Shown piece by piece: positions 1 through 6,316 of a DNA stretch of 14,061 nucleotides. The DNA is taken from contig CAMLNK010000015.1 in NCBI GenBank assembly GCA_946481035.1, forward strand, positions 1 through 14,061, written 5' to 3'. Position numbers and translations under genes: made by a program. The stretch comes from an uncultured Dyadobacter sp. (GTDB lineage: Bacteria > Bacteroidota > Bacteroidia > Cytophagales > Spirosomataceae). The notes under the pieces are model-generated. The model had not been told where the DNA came from. It did no database searches and saw nothing but the letters and a program-made list of their open reading frames with translations. How positions within the stretch are numbered: the first letter of the stretch is position 1; the number at the start of each line of letters is the position of its first letter.

Positions 1-267
1 GAAGTGGCAATCGCGACGGGTCTGGAATACTGGTACAACAATATCTTCGCTCTGAGAGCAGGGTATTTCAGCGAAAACAAAAACAAAGGCGACCGTCGTT
101 TCTTTACCGCTGGTGCAGGTCTTCGTTTTGCCGACAAATGGGGTGCCGACTTCGCTTACATGTTCCCGACAACACAAGGAAGCCCGCTTGCGCAGACATT
201 GCGTATCACTTTGTCGCTCCAATTGAACAAAGCTGAGAAGCTGGACGTAGGCGACAGCGAAAACTAA
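1..267 (+). CDS. porV: PorV-type T9SS outer-membrane protein, 3' end (5' truncated by the window)
   Basis: The reading frame is open from base 1 and ends at a TAA at 265-267, giving the last 88 residues; the true start lies left of the window. The fragment reads as the end of an outer-membrane beta-barrel: alternating polar and aromatic strands, with the stretch GLEYWYNNIFALRAGYF followed by KGDRRFFTAGAGLRF and a final strand TLRITLSLQL. This is the pattern I know from the PorV (LptO) C-terminus. PorV is the barrel that brings cargo from the T9SS translocon to the PorU sortase at the cell surface. In many Bacteroidota porU lies directly upstream of porV, so the bona fide sortase gene may sit just outside the window. 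The last about 12 residues (KAEKLDVGDSEN) are a charged tail. A terminator follows 28 bases after the stop. Another FadL-like barrel is the main alternative. Confidence 0.8.
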   Translation, partial: EVAIATGLEYWYNNIFALRAGYFSENKNKGDRRFFTAGAGLRFADKWGADFAYMFPTTQGSPLAQTLRITLSLQLNKAEKLDVGDSEN

Positions 268-295
268 GCCTTAACAGAAATTTAATTATTCAGAG

Positions 296-329
296 CGAAT
301 GGCGTTATTGCAACGTCATTCGTTTTTTT
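296..329 (+). terminator. Rho-independent terminator after porV
   Basis: An 11-bp stem (296-306 with 312-322, one G-T wobble) closes a 5-base loop and is followed at once by seven T residues (323-329). It sits 28 bases after the porV stop codon and only 16 bases before the ATG of the next gene on the same strand. Confidence 0.85.
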
Positions 330-345
330 ATACTCACCGCTGCCC

Positions 346-1626
346 ATGTCACTGGACCGTACCATTGCTCCTGATTTCAAGATCGTTCAAACCGTAAACC
401 TGCCGGAACCTCAAACCTACACCCTCGACAACGGGATCGCATTGCATGTGATCAATATCGGGGAGCAGCCGGTGGTGCGCCTGGAATGTATTTTCGAAGC
501 AGGGAACTGGTACGAAAGCGAAACCGCGGCATCCTATTTTGCAGTGAAGATGCTGACGGAAGGGGTAGAGGGAATGACCTCGCAGGAAATCAGTGAGGCG
601 TTCGACCAGTTGGGCGCATTCACGGAAATGACCCACACCTCCGACCGCGTCGGGATCGTGGTGTATTGCCTGTCGCGCTTCCTGCCGGAGGTGCTGCCGC
701 TGGTGCAAAAGCTGATCCGCAGCGCCACATTCCCCGAGAAGGAGTTTGAGGAACTGAAAAACATCACGATCCAGAACCTGAAAGTGAACAAGGAAAAAAC
801 GGCTTATCTGGCCACTACGGAGTTCCGGTCGCGGCTGTTTGGCGCGAGCCATCCTTACGGACAAAGCCAGAGCACTGAGGACATCGAATCGCTTGGAATG
901 GATGCCGTGCGGGCACATTATGAACGGTTTATCCGGGATGGCAAATTCACGGCCGTATTGGCCGGACAGGTTACCGAAGCCGATGTGCAGCACGTGAATG
1001 CGACATTAGGGCGAAACTCCTTCGATATAGAGGCTGGTAAATTCTCTTTCAATGCTTCCGAATCCTACCAAGGCGGCGAGGCGATCGTGGAGCGGCCGGA
1101 AAGTGTGCAGTCGTCCATCAGAATGGGCCGCGTGCTTTTTAACCGCCATCATCCCGATTATTTCAAAATGCTGGTGACCAATGAGATCCTGGGAGGTTAT
1201 TTCGGATCGAGGCTGATGAAGAACATCCGCGAAGAAAAGGGCCTCACTTATGGTATCTCTTCACACGTTGTGACATTGCGCAACGAAGGTTACCTGATGA
1301 TTGGTACGGATGTGAAAAAGGAGTTTACTCAGCAAACGATCGACGAGATCAAAAAGGAGATACACCGGCTGCAAACCGAGCAGGTAGGAGCCGAAGAATT
1401 ACAGACGGTGAAGAGCTTTATGGCAGGTGAGTTTGCCGGTTCATTGAATACGGCATTCGAGGTGGCCGACCGGCGTAAAATATTGCTGCTCGACAGCCTT
1501 CCTGCTAATTTCTTCAACCAATATATCTATCGCATTCGTGCCACGACGGCCGAAGATGTGATGGAGATGGCTCAAAATTACCTGCGCCCGGAAGATATGG
1601 TGACGGTGATTGCAGGTGGTAAGTAG
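346..1626 (+). CDS. M16-family (pitrilysin/insulinase-like) protein without the zinc motif
   Basis: The 426-residue protein has the two-lobe layout of the M16B family: an N-terminal lobe (about 20-210) and a C-terminal lobe (about 240-425). Where active members carry the HxxEH zinc motif, this one reads ASYFAVKMLTEG (residues 62-73), with neither His nor the catalytic Glu. The C-terminal lobe keeps the conserved NIREEKGLTYGISS (293-306) with Arg295 and Tyr302, the pair that the non-catalytic subunit of M16B heterodimers supplies to its partner. So it is most likely the inactive partner subunit. No active M16 gene is adjacent in this window, which is unusual, because the two subunits are often encoded side by side. 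No signal peptide is visible, suggesting a cytoplasmic protein. The ATG at 346 comes 16 bases after the porV terminator, with no recognisable ribosome-binding site. The stop directly abuts the stop of the convergent photolyase gene. Confidence 0.9.
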   Translation: MSLDRTIAPDFKIVQTVNLPEPQTYTLDNGIALHVINIGEQPVVRLECIFEAGNWYESETAASYFAVKMLTEGVEGMTSQEISEAFDQLGAFTEMTHTSDRVGIVVYCLSRFLPEVLPLVQKLIRSATFPEKEFEELKNITIQNLKVNKEKTAYLATTEFRSRLFGASHPYGQSQSTEDIESLGMDAVRAHYERFIRDGKFTAVLAGQVTEADVQHVNATLGRNSFDIEAGKFSFNASESYQGGEAIVERPESVQSSIRMGRVLFNRHHPDYFKMLVTNEILGGYFGSRLMKNIREEKGLTYGISSHVVTLRNEGYLMIGTDVKKEFTQQTIDEIKKEIHRLQTEQVGAEELQTVKSFMAGEFAGSLNTAFEVADRRKILLLDSLPANFFNQYIYRIRATTAEDVMEMAQNYLRPEDMVTVIAGGK

Positions 1627-2955
1627 TTACTGACCGGCCCTGTCCAAAGCAGTTTTGTAGGCTTTCAGGCAACGCTCCCGCGCTTCCTTATGGTCGACCA
1701 TCGGTTCGGGATATTCGCTGGTCCCAAACTCCGGAACCCATTTTTTGATATATTCCATTTCCGGGTCGAATTTCTCTGCCTGCGAGGCCGGGTTGAATAT
1801 CCGGAAATAGGGCGCGGCATCGGTACCTGATCCCGCGGCCCATTGCCAGCCGCCATTATTGGCCGCAAGGTCGTAATCCAGCAGTTTTTCGGCGAAGTAG
1901 GCCTCGCCCCAGCGCCAGTCGATGAGCAAATGCTTGGACAGGAAGCTGGCCGTGACCATTCGCACGCGGTTGTGCATGAAGCCGATCGCATTGAGCTGCC
2001 GCATACCGGCATCTACCAGCGGGTAACCCGTTTTTCCTTCGCACCATTTCTCGAAATCGGCTTTGTCGTAACGCCATTTAATAAAATCATAATTCTTCCG
2101 GAATGCCTCGCCCTTACCCACGTGCGGGAAATTGGATAGGATTTGCTGGTAGAAATCCCGCCAGATCAACTCGTTCAGGAAAGTATCGCTGTGCTCGCGT
2201 GCCTGACGTGCGAGCGCGCGTATGCTCACAGTCCCGAAGCGCAGGTGAATGCCTATGCGGCTGGTAGCTTCTTTGGCCGGGAAATCACGCTCTTTGGCGT
2301 AATCTCTTAGCAATGCACTATCAACATGGTCGGAAGGGAAATCGTACTCAGCTTTTTCAAAACCCATCTCTTTTAATGAAGGCAGTGCGGGGCTGCGCCA
2401 TTTGAGGAAATGCGGGAAGTACTTTTTTGTAGGATAGGATTTGAGGTAAACATCGTTGAGTTTCTCTTTCCACGCCCGGCTGTAAGGCGTAAAAACAGTG
2501 TACGGCGTTCCCTGACCGCTGAGTATTTCCTGTTTTTCAAAAATGACCTGGTCTTTGCAGGTTTTGAAAACAATGTCCTTTTTCTTCAAAATCCGGTAAA
2601 CTTCTTTGTCTCGATCGGTGGCGTAGGGCTCGTAGTCAGTGTTGGTGTATACTTCGGCGATGTCGTATTCATCCACCAGCTTTTCCCAGATTTTAAGAGG
2701 ATACCCATATTCAACGAGAATATCCGCTTCTTTGTCTCTCAATTCCTGCCGGATGTTGGCTACCGTTTCATATATAAAGGTTAGGCGCGGGTCTTTTTTG
2801 TTTTCGAGGTCGTCGAGGATGTTACGGTCGAAAATGAAGAGCGGGACCACCGGGTAGCCCGAGCGCAGCGCATAGTATAGCCCCGCATTATCGTGCAGCC
2901 GAAGGTCGCGGCGAAACCAGAATATCGCGACTTTATTTTTCGTTTTCAGAGCCAT
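1627..2955 (-). CDS. phr: Deoxyribodipyrimidine photolyase (class I CPD photolyase)
   Basis: This 442-residue flavoprotein uses blue or near-UV light to split cyclobutane pyrimidine dimers in DNA. The N-terminal antenna domain begins KVAIFWFRRDLRLHDNAGL (8-26); the C-terminal FAD domain runs from about 200 to the end. Allowing a constant offset of 12 from E. coli PhrB numbering, the key residues are all present: dimer-contacting Glu262, Trp265, Asn329, Met333 and Trp372, and the electron-transfer tryptophans Trp294, Trp347 and Trp370. The motif NNGGWQWAAGSGTDAAPYF (366-384) is that of the class I CPD group; (6-4) photolyases and animal-type cryptochromes differ at the dimer-contacting positions. 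Length is normal. The ATG at 2955-2953 fits the start of the conserved domain. The gene is convergent with the M16 gene with no bases between the two stops, and diverges from the DUF1080 gene across 207 bases. The antenna cofactor cannot be told from sequence by eye. Confidence 0.97.
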   Translation of the reverse strand: MALKTKNKVAIFWFRRDLRLHDNAGLYYALRSGYPVVPLFIFDRNILDDLENKKDPRLTFIYETVANIRQELRDKEADILVEYGYPLKIWEKLVDEYDIAEVYTNTDYEPYATDRDKEVYRILKKKDIVFKTCKDQVIFEKQEILSGQGTPYTVFTPYSRAWKEKLNDVYLKSYPTKKYFPHFLKWRSPALPSLKEMGFEKAEYDFPSDHVDSALLRDYAKERDFPAKEATSRIGIHLRFGTVSIRALARQAREHSDTFLNELIWRDFYQQILSNFPHVGKGEAFRKNYDFIKWRYDKADFEKWCEGKTGYPLVDAGMRQLNAIGFMHNRVRMVTASFLSKHLLIDWRWGEAYFAEKLLDYDLAANNGGWQWAAGSGTDAAPYFRIFNPASQAEKFDPEMEYIKKWVPEFGTSEYPEPMVDHKEARERCLKAYKTALDRAGQ

Positions 2956-2992
2956 ACGGCGTTTTGGATCAGGATAAAGGATGTTTTGTGAT

Positions 2993-3020
2993 GACTTACC
3001 TACGAAGTAAGTCCTTTTTT
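2993..3020 (+). terminator. Terminator-like hairpin, plus strand, in a divergent gap
   Basis: A 7-bp perfect stem (2993-2999 with 3007-3013, loop 3000-3006) is followed by C and six T residues (3015-3020). It has terminator form on the plus strand only. The genes on both sides point away from it, so no gene lies immediately upstream on that strand. It could end long M16 transcripts that run antisense through the photolyase gene. Alternatively it could act as a hairpin in the photolyase leader. The rest of the 207-base gap shows only a weak -7-like TATATTTA at 3091-3098, without a matching -33 element. Confidence 0.5.
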
Positions 3021-3162
3021 AGATTGGGAGGCCATCGGCAAACAAGGGTTTTAATGGGTCGCCGGCACACCAGTATGTTTTTTCAAATCGTATATTTACG
3101 GCCCGAGCGCCGCTGAGAAGTCATATAAGCGTCGCGGTCCAACTTAACTTAACCCGTATTCA

Positions 3163-4026
3163 ATGAAATTACAACTCACGATCCTGTTCAGCCTTTTCTG
3201 TCTTGTGGTTTTCGGCCAAAAGAATAATGCCGAAAAGCAGGAATGGAAGCAGCTCTTCAACGGAAAAAACCTGGATGGCTGGGATATCAAGATCCGCGGC
3301 TACGAACTGAACGACAATTATAACAACACTTTTCGCGTGGAAGATGGCAAAATGGTGGTACGGTATGATAAATACGACGATTTCGCGCGGAAATACGGCC
3401 ATATCTTCTACAAAGGCGATTACTCTTATTACCGCATTGCCGTTGAGTACCGCTTCGTAGGCGAGCAGGCGCCCAAGGGCGAAGGCTGGGCATGGCGCAA
3501 CAGCGGTATTATGGTGCACGGGCAGCCGGCTGCCACAATGGGCAAGGACCAGGATTTTCCGGCGTCGATCGAAGTGCAGCTGCTGGGCGGAAACGAAAAG
3601 ACCCGCACAACCTGTAACCTTTGCACGCCGGGTACCAATGTGGTGATCGACGGTAAGCTGATCACGCAGCATTGTGTGAATTCAAAATCCAAAACTTACA
3701 ATGGCGACCAGTGGGTACGTGCCGAAGTGCTCGTATTGGGCGATTCGCTGATCCAGCATTTTGCAAACGGTGAAATGGTGCTCGAATACAATAAGCCGCA
3801 ACTTGGCGGAGGCAATGTAAGCGGCGCGACTGATCCGGAGATTCAGATCGCCGGAAAACTGCTCGACCATGGCTCGATCTCACTGCAAAGCGAAAGCCAT
3901 CCGGTAGAGTTCAGAAAAGTGGAAATTCTGGATTTGAAAGGTTGTATGGACCCGAAAGCGACGAACTACAAGTCCTATTATGTGAAGGCCGATAACAGCA
4001 AATGCAGCTACGGTAAGAAGAAGTAA
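3163..4026 (+). CDS. Secreted DUF1080 protein (3-keto-disaccharide hydrolase family)
   Basis: The 287-residue protein starts with a clear Sec signal peptide (MKLQLTILFSLFCLVVFGQ), so it acts outside the inner membrane. The rest is a DUF1080 domain, a concanavalin-like beta-sandwich: opening EWKQLFNGKNLDGWDIK (27-43), central EGWAWRNSGIMVHGQ (107-121) and FPASIEVQLLGGN (132-144), and a closing strand PVEFRKVEILDL (247-258). Characterised members hydrolyse 3-keto-disaccharides or 3-keto-glucosides made by sugar 3-dehydrogenases; the substrate here is unknown. Cys151 and Cys154 (CNLC) with Cys171 may form disulfides. After the domain comes a short extension, GCMDPKATNYKSYYVKADNS followed by KCSY (260-283). 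It resembles the short GC-DP-ATNY...C repeat found at the ends of some Bacteroidota surface proteins. No sugar transport or SusCD gene is nearby. The ATG at 3163 is the only start that keeps the signal peptide intact. Confidence 0.9.
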   Translation: MKLQLTILFSLFCLVVFGQKNNAEKQEWKQLFNGKNLDGWDIKIRGYELNDNYNNTFRVEDGKMVVRYDKYDDFARKYGHIFYKGDYSYYRIAVEYRFVGEQAPKGEGWAWRNSGIMVHGQPAATMGKDQDFPASIEVQLLGGNEKTRTTCNLCTPGTNVVIDGKLITQHCVNSKSKTYNGDQWVRAEVLVLGDSLIQHFANGEMVLEYNKPQLGGGNVSGATDPEIQIAGKLLDHGSISLQSESHPVEFRKVEILDLKGCMDPKATNYKSYYVKADNSKCSYGKKK

Positions 4027-4039
4027 GTTGAAGACGAAG

Positions 4040-4147
4040 AATGTCACCCTGAGCGAGGTGAGAAAGATGTCAGTCTGAGCGAAGTCGAAGACAGTCCATA
4101 CGGCGAACACCGTGCATGGCCCTTCGACTCCGCTCAGGGTGACATTT
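4040..4147. repeat. Inverted REP-type intergenic repeat between convergent genes
   Basis: Three related units fill the gap between the DUF1080 gene and murA. Unit 1 (4040-4060) reads AATGTCACCCTGAGCGAGGTG. Unit 2 (4067-4090) is a diverged direct copy with the core CTGAGCGAAGTCGAAG. Unit 3 (4120-4147) is an inverted copy whose reverse complement contains AATGTCACCCTGAGCGGAGT. Units 1 and 3 can pair over 17 perfect bases (4040-4056 with 4130-4146), and unit 2 can pair with unit 3 across its CTGAGCG and GTCGAAG parts, so two alternative hairpins are possible. I recall this TGTCACCCTGAGCGNAGTCGAAGG sequence as a common dispersed intergenic element in Bacteroidota genomes; that is memory, not a search. 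It probably serves as a two-way transcript end for the flanking genes, since no other terminator is present. Confidence 0.8.
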
Positions 4148-4151
4148 CGTT

Positions 4152-5459
4152 TTACAATCGCACAATCTCCGCGCCGATCGCGTTCAGACGCGTATCGATG
4201 TTCTGGTAACCGCGGTCGATTTGTTCGATATTGTCGATTATGCTCACGCCTTTGGCCGACATCGCTGCAATGAGCAATGCAACCCCGGCACGGATATCGG
4301 GGGAAGTCATACGGATGCCGCGAAGCTGCGTCTCGCGGTTATGGCCGATTACTGTGGCACGGTGCGGATCGCAAAGGATGATTTGCGCACCCATTTCAAT
4401 CAGTTTATCCACAAAGAACAGTCGGCTTTCAAACATTTTCTGGTGAATAAGCACCGTTCCCTGCGCCTGTGTGGCGGTTACGAGCACGATACTCAAAAGG
4501 TCGGGCGTGAAGCCTGGCCATGGTGCATCGGCAACGGATAGGGTAGAGCCGTCGAGGTAGTTTTCGATGCGGTAACGTTCCTGCGCGGGAATGAAGATGT
4601 CATCACCGCGGAATTCCATTTGAATACCCAATCTTTTGAAAACATCGGGGATAATGCCCAGCTCGGGAATTTGGCAATCTTTAATCGTAATTTCCGATTG
4701 CGTCATTGCGGCAAGGCCGATGAAGCTACCGATTTCAATCATGTCCGGAAGCATCGTGTGTTCGGTACCTTTCAGCTCGCTTACACCCTCGACGATGAGC
4801 ATGTTGGAAGCGATACCCGAGATTTTGGCACCCATGCGGTTCAGCATTTTACAAAGCTGCTGCAAATAAGGCTCGCAGGCCGCATTGTAAATGGTAGTAG
4901 TGCCTTCGGCCATTACCGCAGCCATCAAAACGTTGGCTGTACCGGTTACCGAAGCCTCATCCAAAAGCATATAAGTGCCTTTAAGGTTCGCAGCATCGAC
5001 GCGGTAGAACCCACCGTCTTCTTCATCATAGCTGAATTCTGCGCCCAATTTTTCGAAGCCCAGGAAGTGGGTATCCAGCCTTCTGCGACCGATTTTGTCG
5101 CCGCCCGGGCGGGGGATCCGTCCTTTGCGGAAACGCGCCAGCATCGGGCCGAGCAGCATCACCGAACCGCGCAATGCAGCCGCTTTCTGACGGAATGAGT
5201 CCGATTCGAGGTAATCGAGGTTGATGTCGTCGGCTTCGAAACGGATGGAGGTCTCGCTCAGACGGGTGCGGCGTACGCCCAGATCGCCCAGGAGGTTGAT
5301 CAGCTGGTTTACGTCGCGGATATTCGGGATGTTATGGATCGTAACAGGCTCTTTGGTCAGGAGCACCGCGCAGATGATTTGCAATGCTTCGTTTTTGGCG
5401 CCTTGCGGCACGATTTCACCCTTGAGACGACGATCCCCGGTAATTTTGAATGATGCCAT
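4152..5459 (-). CDS. murA: UDP-N-acetylglucosamine 1-carboxyvinyltransferase with Asp at the catalytic Cys site
   Basis: MurA transfers enolpyruvate from phosphoenolpyruvate to UDP-GlcNAc, the first committed step of peptidoglycan synthesis, in the cytoplasm. The 435-residue protein has the family's opening with Lys22-Asn23 (PQGAKNEAL, 18-26), numbered as in E. coli. The active-site loop reads RPGGDKIGRRRLDTH (117-131), so the residue equal to E. coli Cys115 is Asp121 (codon GAC on the minus strand, bases 5099-5097). Cys-to-Asp at this place is known in mycobacterial and chlamydial MurA, where it removes the thiol alkylated by fosfomycin while keeping activity. The later repeats of the EPT fold (to about 425) appear intact. 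The start at 5459 gives MASFKITGDRRLKGEI, the expected N-terminus. It lies 45 bases after the DUF4290 stop, with a hairpin between. No promoter is visible in the 45-base gap. Confidence 0.97.
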   Translation of the reverse strand: MASFKITGDRRLKGEIVPQGAKNEALQIICAVLLTKEPVTIHNIPNIRDVNQLINLLGDLGVRRTRLSETSIRFEADDINLDYLESDSFRQKAAALRGSVMLLGPMLARFRKGRIPRPGGDKIGRRRLDTHFLGFEKLGAEFSYDEEDGGFYRVDAANLKGTYMLLDEASVTGTANVLMAAVMAEGTTTIYNAACEPYLQQLCKMLNRMGAKISGIASNMLIVEGVSELKGTEHTMLPDMIEIGSFIGLAAMTQSEITIKDCQIPELGIIPDVFKRLGIQMEFRGDDIFIPAQERYRIENYLDGSTLSVADAPWPGFTPDLLSIVLVTATQAQGTVLIHQKMFESRLFFVDKLIEMGAQIILCDPHRATVIGHNRETQLRGIRMTSPDIRAGVALLIAAMSAKGVSIIDNIEQIDRGYQNIDTRLNAIGAEIVRL

Positions 5460-5493
5460 ATAAGATTTTGGGCAATTGAGACGGTATAAAATG

Positions 5494-5519
5494 AAACCTG
5501 GATGTTACATTCCAGGTTT
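5494..5519 (-). terminator. Hairpin overlapping the DUF4290 stop codon
   Basis: A perfect 9-bp stem (5494-5502 with 5511-5519) and 8-base loop (5503-5510) include the last codons and the TAA of the DUF4290 gene. On the minus strand it is followed by CATTTTA, a weak T tract; on the plus strand it is followed by an uninterrupted T run. It could attenuate transcription from DUF4290 into murA or stop antisense reading from the murA side. Confidence 0.55.
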
Positions 5520-6302
5520 TTTGCGGTTGTTATTCCGGTTGTTGTTATTGTTGTTCCGGTTCTGGAACTTGTTGTTCCGGTTGCGGTTCTGATTGCCCTG
5601 GTTGTTGCCGCCCTGCCTGTCGGAATTGTGGGACTGGGCTTTGAAGTTGTTGCCGCCCATCTGGTTTACACGGTTGCGCTCCTGGTTGTTGTTGCGGTCT
5701 TTCGGCGCGGCGTCGATCGGCCCCGATTTGCGGATATAATCGATTTCTTCCTTCAAACGGCCCTTACTGAGTTGTTCCAGCTGGGCGAGCAGAACGTTGT
5801 CTTCCGGGTTATCCTTGTTCCATGCATTAAAGAAAGAACGCATCAGGCGGAAAATATAGGAAACAAATGCGAGGCGGTCTTCCGGGTTTTCGGTTTGAGA
5901 AGCTTTTTCCAGAAGCAGATCGATATTGCGGCCGTAATGGCGGAATTGCAGGTTTTGCTGGTTATAGTCAACCCTGAGCGGTTTTTTGCCCAACGCTTCT
6001 TTGGATGGCGGAGGGAAAGGGCTGTCGACATCCAACTCGAAACCGGAAATAATGTACAGGTCGTCCCACAACTTGTTGGTATAGTCCTGATTATCCCGCA
6101 TGTTGGGATGTATCTGACGCATAAGCTCGACCAGGATGTGCGCGTAGAGGGTGCGCTTAGCCTTGTCCTCGATCTTGACGATGTGGTCGGCCAGTTTTTG
6201 TACGTTACTACCGTATTCTTTCAATGGGATGTCATTTTTATAATGGACAAAAATAATAAGTTTTTGTGGAAACAAAATGAGGTACAGCGGTAAAACAGGC
6301 AT
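5505..6302 (-). CDS. DUF4290 protein with Asn/Arg-rich disordered tail
   Basis: The core matches what I know of DUF4290, a Bacteroidota family of unknown function: the motif LKEYGSNVQKLADHIVKIED near the start, then helical segments through EEIDYIRKSGPID. The last 64 residues (coded by about 5508-5699) are low complexity, with about 25 Asn and 9 Arg plus Gln and Gly, and would be disordered. Such N/R/G tails often bind RNA, but no RNA-binding domain is visible. The start is uncertain. The ATG at 6302 gives 265 residues and sits 14 bases after the stop of the C25 peptidase gene, but its first about 18 codons are AT-rich and give an odd hydrophobic stretch, PVLPLYLILFPQKLIIFV. A later TTG at 6224 would give 239 residues and start at KEYG. 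An in-frame ATG at 6455 overlaps the upstream gene and is unlikely. DUF4290 next to murA is, as I recall, a common pairing in Bacteroidota. Confidence 0.85.
   Translation of the reverse strand: MPVLPLYLILFPQKLIIFVHYKNDIPLKEYGSNVQKLADHIVKIEDKAKRTLYAHILVELMRQIHPNMRDNQDYTNKLWDDLYIISGFELDVDSPFPPPSKEALGKKPLRVDYNQQNLQFRHYGRNIDLLLEKASQTENPEDRLAFVSYIFRLMRSFFNAWNKDNPEDNVLLAQLEQLSKGRLKEEIDYIRKSGPIDAAPKDRNNNQERNRVNQMGGNNFKAQSHNSDRQGGNNQGNQNRNRNNKFQNRNNNNNNRNNNRKKPGM
6248..6275 (-). promoter_or_regulatory. Candidate promoter for DUF4290 (-7 TATTTTTG)
   Basis: Read on the minus strand, TATTTTTG (6255-6248) is a perfect match to the Bacteroidota -7 element TAnnTTTG. A TTG lies upstream at 6275-6273 with a 17-base spacer, slightly short of the usual 19 to 20. 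If real, transcription would begin near 6241, downstream of the ATG at 6302, and the DUF4290 start would have to be later. Confidence 0.35.
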
Positions 6303-6316
6303 TCTGCGGCGCTGAC

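Noticed and set aside
349..993. Minus-strand 214-codon frame antisense to the M16 gene
   Set aside because: Composition (His, Arg and Gln rich, no domain) is that of a GC-biased shadow frame of a real gene.
4620..5198. Plus-strand 192-codon frame antisense to murA
   Set aside because: murA is intact and conserved on the other strand; the antisense product has no family resemblance.
5502..6293. Plus-strand 263-codon frame with a long hydrophobic N-terminus
   Set aside because: It is the complement of the DUF4290 gene; the Asn-rich tail read backwards gives Val/Leu runs that only mimic membrane segments.
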